Shown here one piece after another: positions 1-5,587 of a stretch of 9,147 bases of DNA (the first letter of the stretch is position 1; each line of letters begins with the position of its first letter). The DNA comes from an uncultured Prevotella sp. GTDB lineage: Bacteria > Bacteroidota > Bacteroidia > Bacteroidales > Bacteroidaceae. Below the pieces are notes generated by a model that had not been told where the DNA came from, did not search any database, and was given only the letters and a program-made list of their open reading frames with translations. The stretch spans positions 1 to 9,147 of the forward strand of contig CALJCU010000417.1 of NCBI GenBank assembly GCA_938023885.1, written 5' to 3'. The position numbers and the translations under genes were made by a program.

Positions 1-72
1 CCTTAATTCCGCAGTGTAAAATCTTTTTGGAAATCCAAGTGCCTGAGAAACATAGTCCTCAAATACTTGGTT

Positions 73-132
73 ATGTCAGAAATTTCACCTATTTTAGTGC
101 CGCAAACATAGCAAGTAAGCAAAATCTGACAT
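73..132. repeat. 8-bp inverted repeat (ATGTCAGA / TCTGACAT) around a possible promoter
   Basis: ATGTCAGA at 73-80 and its exact reverse complement TCTGACAT at 125-132 face each other across 44 bases. Between them, at 103-110, lies CAAACATA, which on the minus strand reads TATGTTTG and matches the Bacteroidetes -7 consensus TAnnTTTG. I see no good -33 TTG at the usual distance. If the promoter is real it would serve a leftward gene outside the window; the arms could be an operator. Both ideas are inference. Confidence 0.35.
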
Positions 133-653
133 GAGAAAAGTAGCAATTAAAACGAGAGTATCACTTTTTTCGGAGGAATTAATCACATAATAGATGTTTT
201 TTCAAAGTTGAACCTTGAAAACTTACCGAATCGATATTAAGCAGAGGTGATACTAACGACAAGGTATTCAGTTATGGAAGTTTTTCAGTTATCTTCTTCA
301 GCTACCTTCGTGTGAAGATTGTCCAGAAGATATCAATCCGCTTACAAGACAGTCCAACCAGAGTCCTGGCACACTGTTACCTTATGCTGAGCTTACCAAT
401 ACTGAACATCTACCGAGATTTACAATGAACATAAAACAAGCGAGAAGAACATCGACATACAAAATATTGACTTCGGAAGCTCACATCTGCCCCTTTTCTT
501 TTATGATTGAAAATATAGTTTTTATGATGGATACTGCTGAATACAAACAAAACAGAGCAAAACTTTCTATACATAACTCGAAGAGTAAGAAAAGAGACGA
601 TAAGTTACTATGTTTGCAAAGGCTAACACACTGAGACAAGTCGGATTCCGCTC

Positions 654-676
654 TTCGGAGGCTTCGCGCCTCCGGC
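654..676. repeat. GC-rich hairpin in the left flank
   Basis: CGGAGGC (656-662) pairs with GCCTCCG (668-674) around a five-base loop TTCGC, giving a perfect 7-bp stem that a G-T wobble can extend. No T-run follows on plus, so it is not a typical intrinsic terminator. It lies about 50 bases outside the left inverted repeat of the insertion sequence and is therefore flank, not part of that element. Confidence 0.6.
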
Positions 677-684
677 CGCATGGC

Positions 685-702
685 AAACCACCGCGGTGTT
701 TT
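685..702. repeat. Imperfect palindrome centred on CACCGCGGTG
   Basis: CACCGCGGTG at 689-698 is a perfect 10-bp palindrome. After one mismatched pair (688/699) the arms continue with three A-T pairs (685-687 with 700-702). It sits 12 bases downstream of the hairpin ending at 674-676 and about 20 bases before the insertion-sequence end. Paired GC-rich palindromes in AT-rich intergenic DNA can be repetitive extragenic elements, which are known targets of some IS110-family elements, but I cannot test copy number here. Confidence 0.5.
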
Positions 703-722
703 TCATAGTCTGCAAGGAAAAA

Positions 723-743
723 GTTGGTACGATAATAATTGGA
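723..743 (+). repeat. Left inverted repeat of the IS110-family element
   Basis: GTTG (723-726), seven bases, AATAATTGGA (734-743). Fourteen of these positions match the right repeat exactly in inverted orientation and one of the seven middle bases also agrees. The GTTG part also supplies the proposed -33 TTG of the transposase promoter. Confidence 0.65.
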
Positions 744-754
744 TTGTATATTTG
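724..754 (+). promoter_or_regulatory. Probable transposase promoter, Bacteroidetes type
   Basis: TATATTTG at 747-754 fits the -7 consensus TAnnTTTG and lies 20 bases after a TTG at 724-726, the spacing typical of Bacteroides -33/-7 promoters. It precedes the transposase ATG by about 42 bases. The -33 part falls inside the terminal inverted repeat, so promoter strength could change with what lies outside the IS end or at a circular junction; that consequence is inference. Confidence 0.55.
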
Positions 755-796
755 TAGTGCAAACGACAAATGACAAACAATTAGAACCGTACCGAT

Positions 797-1876
797 ATGC
801 AAAGAAACAAAATTTCCTTCAAAGGACAAAAGATTTACATCGGAATTGATGTGCATGCAAAAACTTGGGAGGTCTGTGTGCTGACCGAGTCGGGTTACAA
901 AGAGAGGCACCCGCAACAAGCCTCCGCAAAGACGCTCTTTGACTTTTTGAAGAAGCATTTTCCTGATGGCGAGTACCATGCCGTGTATGAGTCAGGCTTC
1001 AGTGGTTTTTCCACATACTACGCTCTCAAGGAGTACGGCATCAACTGTGTCGTGACCCATGCCGCGGATGTTCCGACCACCCAGTACGAGGAGGTGATGA
1101 AGACCGATAAGGTAGATGCAGCCAAACTTGCGCGCTCCTTGCGCGCCGGTGACATCCGTCCCATATACATCCGTGAGAAAGAGAATATCGATGACAGGTC
1201 AGTCATCCGCATAAGGAAGACCATACAGAAACAACTCTCTGGCTACAAGGCAAGGGTGAAACACCTGCTGCACTGCAATGGCGTGGAGATACCCGAGCGG
1301 TTCGCAAGACCGGGGACGCACTGGTCAAGAGCTTTCATCAAATGGCTCAAGGAGGATGTCGTGCTGCTTTCCTCCTCAAGATTGTCGTTGGACTTGCTCG
1401 TCAAGCAGGTGGAGACGATACGCCAGACACTCTTGGATGCGACAAAATCCATACGAAGGCTTGCGCAGACCGACAGGTACAGGAACAATTACGAGCTTCT
1501 GATGTCGATACCCGGCATAGGTGTAAGTGTAGCCATGTGCATACTGACAGAAATCTACGATGTGAAGAGATTCCGTAACGAGAACCAGTTCGCCAGTTAT
1601 CTCGGCCTGATACCGACCTGTCATAACAGTGGAGAGAAAACCGCAAGCGGAGAGAAGACCTTCCGTGGCAACAAGCATCTCGGACCGATGATCATAGAGG
1701 CTGCATGGATAGCCATCTACAGAGATTACGGACTGGGAATGGCCTATGCCAGATACAAGCAGTCCATGAAACCGCAGGAGGCCATAGTCAAAATAGCCAG
1801 AAAGATGTCCAACATCATTTTCTCGGTACTCAAGAACAGTAGGAAATATGAGCCATACAGATGGGATAAAGAATAA
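797..1876 (+). CDS. IS110-family transposase (DEDD recombinase), IS1111-like
   Basis: This 359-residue protein is the recombinase of the surrounding insertion sequence and is expected to cut and join DNA under guidance of a bridge RNA. The N-terminal RuvC-like DEDD domain (about residues 13-165) shows IGID with Asp18, YESG with Glu65 and TDKVDA with Asp104 and Asp107, the four expected acidic residues. The C-terminal Transposase_20 domain (about 230-320) starts with the helix-hairpin-helix-like LLMSIPGIG stretch and contains CHNSGEK, where Ser278 is the probable catalytic serine (Ser284 is the other candidate), followed by the usual GNKHLG segment. Length is normal for the family and the frame is intact, so it looks functional. 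The ATG at 797 is the first good start after the proposed promoter; no clear Shine-Dalgarno is visible, which is common in Bacteroidetes. Assignment to the IS1111 side of the family rests on the non-coding layout and end repeats more than on the protein. Confidence 0.97.
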   Translation: MQRNKISFKGQKIYIGIDVHAKTWEVCVLTESGYKERHPQQASAKTLFDFLKKHFPDGEYHAVYESGFSGFSTYYALKEYGINCVVTHAADVPTTQYEEVMKTDKVDAAKLARSLRAGDIRPIYIREKENIDDRSVIRIRKTIQKQLSGYKARVKHLLHCNGVEIPERFARPGTHWSRAFIKWLKEDVVLLSSSRLSLDLLVKQVETIRQTLLDATKSIRRLAQTDRYRNNYELLMSIPGIGVSVAMCILTEIYDVKRFRNENQFASYLGLIPTCHNSGEKTASGEKTFRGNKHLGPMIIEAAWIAIYRDYGLGMAYARYKQSMKPQEAIVKIARKMSNIIFSVLKNSRKYEPYRWDKE

Positions 1877-1926
1877 CATACAGACTTTCGGACAACTTCA
1901 TAAAACGACTCCTTTTCATAATTGAT

Positions 1927-2092
1927 GGACCTTCGGGTGTCATCTCCGATAAGATTGTTGCGTTTTACCTATATTCTGAAGAAGTAAATTGTTGGGCGGA
2001 TACGTCCGTGTCAACTCATAGAAGTTTGTCTGATAGGTCTGTTGTTCGTAGCCTTTCCATACCCGGTGTTCCCATGCCGGGCTGGTGGCTGT
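1927..2092 (+). ncRNA. Candidate bridge RNA in the 3' non-coding part of the IS
   Basis: The sequence after the transposase stop folds by hand into three successive hairpins. First, ACC-UUCG-GGU at 1929-1938. Second, a long interrupted stem: ACCUAU (1967-1972) with AUAGGU (2033-2038), UUCUG (1974-1978) with UAGAA (2019-2023), GUUG (1991-1994) with CAAC (2012-2015), CGGA (1997-2000) with UCCG (2005-2008), capped by a UACG tetraloop, leaving asymmetric internal loops at 1979-1990 and 2024-2032. Third, AGCC/GGCU (2050-2053/2087-2090), CCA/UGG (2057-2059/2083-2085) and CCCGG/CCGGG (2062-2066/2077-2081), with a ten-base loop. A small 5' hairpin followed by two stem-loops with internal loops is the known layout of IS110-family bridge RNAs, and the 3' position is the known one for the IS1111 subgroup. 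The ends of the RNA are my estimate; no covariance or expression evidence was available. Confidence 0.5.
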
Positions 2093-2171
2093 TGCTTCTT
2101 CTAAAGTCATCGTACTAATAAACTTCACCCTAAGTGATTGATAATGAACAGTTAATAAATTACAAATATTT

Positions 2172-2192
2172 TCCAATTATTTGGAAAGCAAC
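2172..2192 (-). repeat. Right inverted repeat of the IS110-family element
   Basis: On minus this reads GTTG (2192-2189), seven bases, AATAATTGGA (2181-2172). It overlaps a hairpin-forming sequence, TTTCCAA (2170-2176) / TTGGAAA (2181-2187) with a TTAT loop. The stop codon that now ends the truncated susC (2177-2179) lies inside this repeat. Confidence 0.65.
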
Positions 2193-5176
2193 ATAGAAGA
2201 TATGTTCTTCATGCGCAAGTAGGAACCGCTTTCCAAATACCAGTCAGAGATAGTGCCGAAGTTGCTGTTCTCATCATCCAGAGAGATGCGGGGAACATCA
2301 TAGTTGGGACCATCAAGAGCTCTCAGTATATCTTCAGAGCGGTTGAAACTGCTTACCGATTCGTTGAGTGTCGTATACTTGTACGCATTGAAGATCTTGG
2401 CACCATACGATCCCTGGAACATGAAGTCGAACATGAACCTCTTGTACGTGAAACCGCCGCTGAAGGCATAGGTCACCTTAGGCATCGCATTTCCTCGGAA
2501 CTCGTAGTCGCCCTCGCCGATTTTGCCGTCACCATTCAAGTCAACGAACTTTAGGTCGCCAGCTTTGGCCTTTGACTGTATGCGTTCTCCCTTGTCATTG
2601 ACGTAAGCAGCAGCCTCTTCGTCGGTCTTGAATACGCCATCGGTGCGGATGAGATAATAAGAATAGAGTGGCTTTCCCTCGGCGCTGCGATAGGGGGTCA
2701 GATCCTTATATTTATAGGTGTCATCATAAGTCCAAACGGGTTTGGTGCCGTCTGGGTTGGCAACCCCAATGTTGGTAAGGCGGTTGCGCAAGGTTGCAAT
2801 ATTGGCTCCGACATAATAGCTGAAGTTGCTGCCTGCCTTATCCTTCCACATGGCTGAGATTTCGATGCCACGATTGTTCACCTCACCGTCATTGACCAGC
2901 GGAGCAGAGATGCCGATGGTAGTAGGCCAGTTTACATCTTGTGTCTTAATCAGGTTTTTCGTGTTTTTATTAAAGTAGTCAATGGTAAGATTGAAGCGGT
3001 TGTTGAACAGCAGGGCGTCTATACCAAAGTCGAGTTGTTCAGAGGTTTCCCAAGTCAGATTGGCATTGAACCCGTTGGCCAGATAAACGCCTGCGAGAAT
3101 CAGGTTGCCTGCACCTATCTGACTGCCAACATCTGATGAATTGTTGGGATAGCGCAGAGACAGGGTGGCTGTACCGTAACCATAGCCGATGGACCCCAGG
3201 TTTCCGATCTTTCCACAGCTTGCACGTATCTTCAGCAGGTTCAGCGTGTTGCTCTTCGGGAACCAAGACTCTGATGTAATCTTCCATGCGGCGGTCACTG
3301 ACGGAAAGTCACCATACTTCTTGCCCTTGGGCAGACGGCTGGCATAATCGCGACGTATTGAAGCTGTAAAGAAATAGCGGTCAGCATAGCTGTACGAGGC
3401 TCGTCCCACATACGACACGTTGCGATCCTTGTAATAACTGTCTTCCGGGCTTAGAAGGGTGGTGCCATTAGCAAAATACATCATGTCGTTGGTCTCCTCA
3501 TCAAATCCGCGCATCATGGCTGAATTATACATGTAGCTGTATTGCGAGGACGTTGTTGAAGCCATTAGCCCCATAGTGTGCCTCCCAAAGACGCGGTCAT
3601 AGGTAATGGTATTCTCCCAGTCCCACTGCGGCTCGCGGTAGTTGTTGTAATCAAGCTCATTGGTCAGGTTTGGCTTGCCTATCTCGGTACGTTTGGGATG
3701 CCAGTAACGCTGCATGTAATTTGTCTGCATCCAGGTAAATCGCGAGGTAAAGTTCAGTCCACGGATGGGCTGCACGATATCCAGGAAAGTGGAAGAGGCA
3801 AAGGTTGATGCATGATTATTGTCGTAGGCAGCCTCCAGTATACGCATCGGGTTGATGGCATCGCCGTGGATGTTTGCATAAGATGCATATTTGAACGGAA
3901 CGGTTCCCATGTACGATCCATCCTCCTCATAGGGGAATGTGTTACGCGGGAACATCAGGGCGGCAAGAATGACACCCGATTCGGCACTCGTCGTGTTGAC
4001 ATCACGAACCTTCTTGTCTTTCCAACTGAAGTCTTCACGAACGCGGAGCCATGGGGTCACCTTCCAAACAGAGTTCAGACGAGCAGTTACCTGACGGTTG
4101 TAGGTGTTTTTCAGCGTGCCGTCAGCATCGTTGAGCTCTACTGACAAGCGGTTTGAGAATTGCTCATTGCCGCCAGAAATGGAGATGTTGTGACGGTTGA
4201 ACGAAGCGGTACGGAATATTTGGTCAATCCAGTCAGTGTTTGTCTTTCCATAAACAGCATCCTTACTGATGATATTCCAGCCGTCGGGGAGTGTACCTCC
4301 TGCCTGTTCGTAAGCATATTTGCGAACCCTCATCTCGTCTTCCCACGTCAACGACTGGGGCAGATTCTGAGAGCTTGAGAAACCGGCAACCCCATTATAC
4401 TCTATGCTGGGTTTCCCTGTACCAGCTTGCCTTGTAGTGACGAGAATGACACCTGCCGAGCCTGCGTACGCACCATAGATAGCAGCCGAAGCGGCATCTT
4501 TCAGCACGGTGATGCCCACCACATCGCTCATGTTGAACGGAGCTCCCGGTACGCCGTCAACAACGTAGAGTGGAGCCTCTCCATTGGGTGAACCCATACC
4601 ACGTATAGTAATCGTAGGCTCCGTGCCCGGGTGACCGCCGTTGGCTACCACCGATACGCCAGGAACCTGCCCTTGCAGCATCTGGGATACAGAGCTCACA
4701 GGGCGTTTCTGAAGCTTGTCTACATTGTCCACGGTAGCAACAGCAGCCGAGAGGTCACCTTTCTTTGCCTTGCCATAGCCAATAGCCACAACATCGCCCA
4801 GCATAGTGGCATCCTCGTCCATCCTGACATCCATCCTGCCCTTCCTGCTTACTTTCACAGTCATCGTTTTGTAGCCTATGGAAGAGAACTGGAGTGTAGC
4901 TCCTGCCCCGACTTGAATCGTATAATTGCCATCATAGTCGGTGACCGTGGCATTCTTAGTGCCGACCTCCCTGACGGTAGCTGATATTACCGGATCGCCT
5001 TTGCTGTCGACAAGGCGTCCTATAACCTTTACCGTCCGGACTTGGACCACATTCGCCTTCTCGTTGATTTTAATATCGGCCGTTACCGGAACGGATGCAA
5101 GCAATGATAAAGCTGACATTGCAGCAATAGATATAAACCTGTTGTTGTGGCAAGGTGTAGACTTCTCCTTTTTCAT
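2177..5176 (-). CDS. SusC/RagA-family TonB-linked outer membrane protein, 3' end truncated by the IS
   Basis: SusC-like proteins are 22-strand outer-membrane barrels that import glycans or peptides with a SusD lipoprotein lid, energised by TonB. Visible parts: signal peptide (hydrophobic stretch about 14-32), carboxypeptidase-regulatory-like domain (about 50-118, KVIGRLVDSKGDPVISATV), plug (about 125-250, with VVAIGYG, PLYVVDGVPG and GSAGVILVTTR), then the barrel, with the family's calcium-site-like DLNGDGKIGEGDYE at 879-892. The protein ends at residue 999, just after the conserved DWYLESGSYLRMKN block (978-991), where relatives continue for roughly 60-80 residues to a terminal beta strand. 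The final MLLSK and stop come almost wholly from the IS end. Without its last strands and C-terminal signature the barrel probably cannot assemble, so this is best viewed as an inactivated gene with a long intact 5' part. No susD follows. The start at 5176 follows A-rich DNA and gives a good signal peptide. Confidence 0.93.
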   Translation of the reverse strand: MKKEKSTPCHNNRFISIAAMSALSLLASVPVTADIKINEKANVVQVRTVKVIGRLVDSKGDPVISATVREVGTKNATVTDYDGNYTIQVGAGATLQFSSIGYKTMTVKVSRKGRMDVRMDEDATMLGDVVAIGYGKAKKGDLSAAVATVDNVDKLQKRPVSSVSQMLQGQVPGVSVVANGGHPGTEPTITIRGMGSPNGEAPLYVVDGVPGAPFNMSDVVGITVLKDAASAAIYGAYAGSAGVILVTTRQAGTGKPSIEYNGVAGFSSSQNLPQSLTWEDEMRVRKYAYEQAGGTLPDGWNIISKDAVYGKTNTDWIDQIFRTASFNRHNISISGGNEQFSNRLSVELNDADGTLKNTYNRQVTARLNSVWKVTPWLRVREDFSWKDKKVRDVNTTSAESGVILAALMFPRNTFPYEEDGSYMGTVPFKYASYANIHGDAINPMRILEAAYDNNHASTFASSTFLDIVQPIRGLNFTSRFTWMQTNYMQRYWHPKRTEIGKPNLTNELDYNNYREPQWDWENTITYDRVFGRHTMGLMASTTSSQYSYMYNSAMMRGFDEETNDMMYFANGTTLLSPEDSYYKDRNVSYVGRASYSYADRYFFTASIRRDYASRLPKGKKYGDFPSVTAAWKITSESWFPKSNTLNLLKIRASCGKIGNLGSIGYGYGTATLSLRYPNNSSDVGSQIGAGNLILAGVYLANGFNANLTWETSEQLDFGIDALLFNNRFNLTIDYFNKNTKNLIKTQDVNWPTTIGISAPLVNDGEVNNRGIEISAMWKDKAGSNFSYYVGANIATLRNRLTNIGVANPDGTKPVWTYDDTYKYKDLTPYRSAEGKPLYSYYLIRTDGVFKTDEEAAAYVNDKGERIQSKAKAGDLKFVDLNGDGKIGEGDYEFRGNAMPKVTYAFSGGFTYKRFMFDFMFQGSYGAKIFNAYKYTTLNESVSSFNRSEDILRALDGPNYDVPRISLDDENSNFGTISDWYLESGSYLRMKNISSMLLSK

Positions 5177-5281
5177 TGGCTTTTATATTTTTGATTAAGA
5201 TTATGATTGTCAGATGATTGTTTTCTGTATATTTCTGCACCTTAATTAAATAGATCTCTATTCATGATGCAAAAGCCACGT

Positions 5282-5321
5282 TTCCAAGTTGTTTCTTCGT
5301 AACGAAGAACTGAAGTTGGAA
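5282..5321 (-). promoter_or_regulatory. Two-part hairpin in the susC leader
   Basis: Between the proposed promoter and the susC start, TTCTTCG (5293-5299) and CGAAGAA (5303-5309) form a perfect 7-bp stem with a three-base loop. After an asymmetric internal loop of five and six bases, TTCCAA (5282-5287) pairs with TTGGAA (5316-5321). The element lies roughly 50-85 bases into the leader and ends about 105 bases before the ATG. No T-run follows on the minus strand, so it is not a simple terminator. A cis-regulatory role in the leader is inferred from position only. Confidence 0.5.
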
Positions 5322-5372
5322 GGTAACAGGAATTGTATCCCCCAAGTTTGAACTTTTTTCATGTATACGATG

Positions 5373-5380
5373 CAAAGATA
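5373..5380 (-). promoter_or_regulatory. Probable susC promoter (-7 box TATCTTTG)
   Basis: On the minus strand TATCTTTG followed by CA matches TAnnTTTG exactly. The region about 20 bases upstream is T-rich but holds no clean TTG, suggesting help from an activator. Transcription from here would give a leader of about 190 bases before the start at 5176. Confidence 0.5.
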
Positions 5381-5406
5381 AATAAATAGGCATAAAAAAG
5401 AAATCA

Positions 5407-5438
5407 TTTTTGCGAAAATAAATCTTCTTTTTGCGAAA
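5407..5438. repeat. 11-bp direct repeat, 21-bp period, upstream of the susC promoter
   Basis: TTTTTGCGAAA occurs at 5407-5417 and again at 5428-5438, offset by 21 bp, or two helical turns. Relative to the -7 box the copies sit at about -35 to -70, on the same face of the helix, as expected of an activator site. Starch- and glycan-utilisation loci are commonly controlled by SusR-like, hybrid two-component or ECF/anti-sigma regulators; none is encoded in this window, so the regulator is unknown. Confidence 0.55.
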
Positions 5439-5465
5439 GGAAAACTTCATTACTGGCTGTGTGAA

Positions 5466-5486
5466 TCCTGACAGAAAAGTTCAGGA
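5466..5486. repeat. 6-bp inverted repeat TCCTGA / TCAGGA
   Basis: TCCTGA (5466-5471) and TCAGGA (5481-5486) are separated by nine bases in the gap between the protease gene and the susC promoter. It could form a weak stem at the end of the protease transcript, but no T-run follows on minus. I see no other candidate terminator in 5487-5587. Confidence 0.3.
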
Positions 5487-5587
5487 GGCGGAAATATAGG
5501 AAGACGTAATGATGCCTAAAGTCAGTCAATCAAAAAACATGAGACCACTCGTCGAACTACACAAAATTTATAATGCGATGCGGCACT

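Larger units (their letters stand above)
1..722. other. Gene-poor left flank with no recognisable coding sequence
   Basis: I read this stretch in both directions and found no protein I recognise. The longest open stretches (69 codons from 425 on plus, 66-118 codons on minus across 481-979) have low-complexity or overlapping translations with no family motif, so I do not call them. On the minus strand a short open stretch ends in a stop at 3-5, and another frame is open to the window edge; either could be the edge of a gene outside the window. The region is AT-rich except for a GC-rich patch at about 641-702. It contains nothing resembling the missing C-terminal barrel strands of the neighbouring SusC gene or a SusD protein, although such sequence would be expected here had the insertion sequence entered an intact susC-susD operon without further change. 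Confidence 0.6.
723..2192 (+). mobile_element. IS110-family insertion sequence, IS1111-like organisation
   Basis: The element holds one transposase gene (797-1876) flanked by about 74 bases on the left and 316 bases on the right. Its ends are proposed from a match seen by comparing the two sides: GTTG, seven variable bases, then AATAATTGGA at 723-743, and the same arrangement on the minus strand at 2192-2172. The GTTG-to-AATAATTGGA distance is identical on both sides, and TATTTGTA follows on both sides with a two-base offset. Established knowledge: IS110 elements use a DEDD recombinase and a bridge RNA; the IS1111 subgroup has subterminal inverted repeats and its long non-coding part at the 3' side. 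Because the repeats are subterminal in that subgroup, the true tips may lie a few bases beyond these coordinates. The right end coincides with truncation of the adjacent susC gene. No target duplication is expected for this family and none is evident. Confidence 0.75.

Noticed and set aside
609..616. TATGTTTG on plus, a possible -7 box
   Set aside because: No TTG at 19-21 bases upstream and no gene before the IS.
425..634. 69-codon plus-strand open frame
   Set aside because: No family resemblance, no promoter or ribosome-binding site, AT-rich composition; likely chance.
640..722. The GC-rich hairpins at 654-702 as a bridge RNA on the 5' side of the transposase (IS110-subgroup layout)
   Set aside because: They lie outside the left inverted repeat, and the long non-coding part of the element is on the 3' side.
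623..979. 118-codon minus-strand open frame overlapping the start of the transposase
   Set aside because: Overlaps a certain gene on the opposite strand and crosses the IS boundary; its translation shows no motif.
1870..2118. Plus-strand stretch of about 82 codons without a stop across the candidate RNA
   Set aside because: No ATG near its start and no recognisable domain; RNA structure explains the region better than coding.
1940..2176. Minus-strand open frame directly after, and in frame with, the susC stop; reading through would add 78 residues
   Set aside because: The translation does not resemble SusC C-terminal strands, it starts with TTG only, and it lies wholly within the IS 3' non-coding part. 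The in-frame position has a one-in-three chance.
5262..5450. 62-codon minus-strand open frame between the protease gene and susC
   Set aside because: Lysine/phenylalanine-rich, and it covers the promoter and the direct repeat; no sign of coding constraint.
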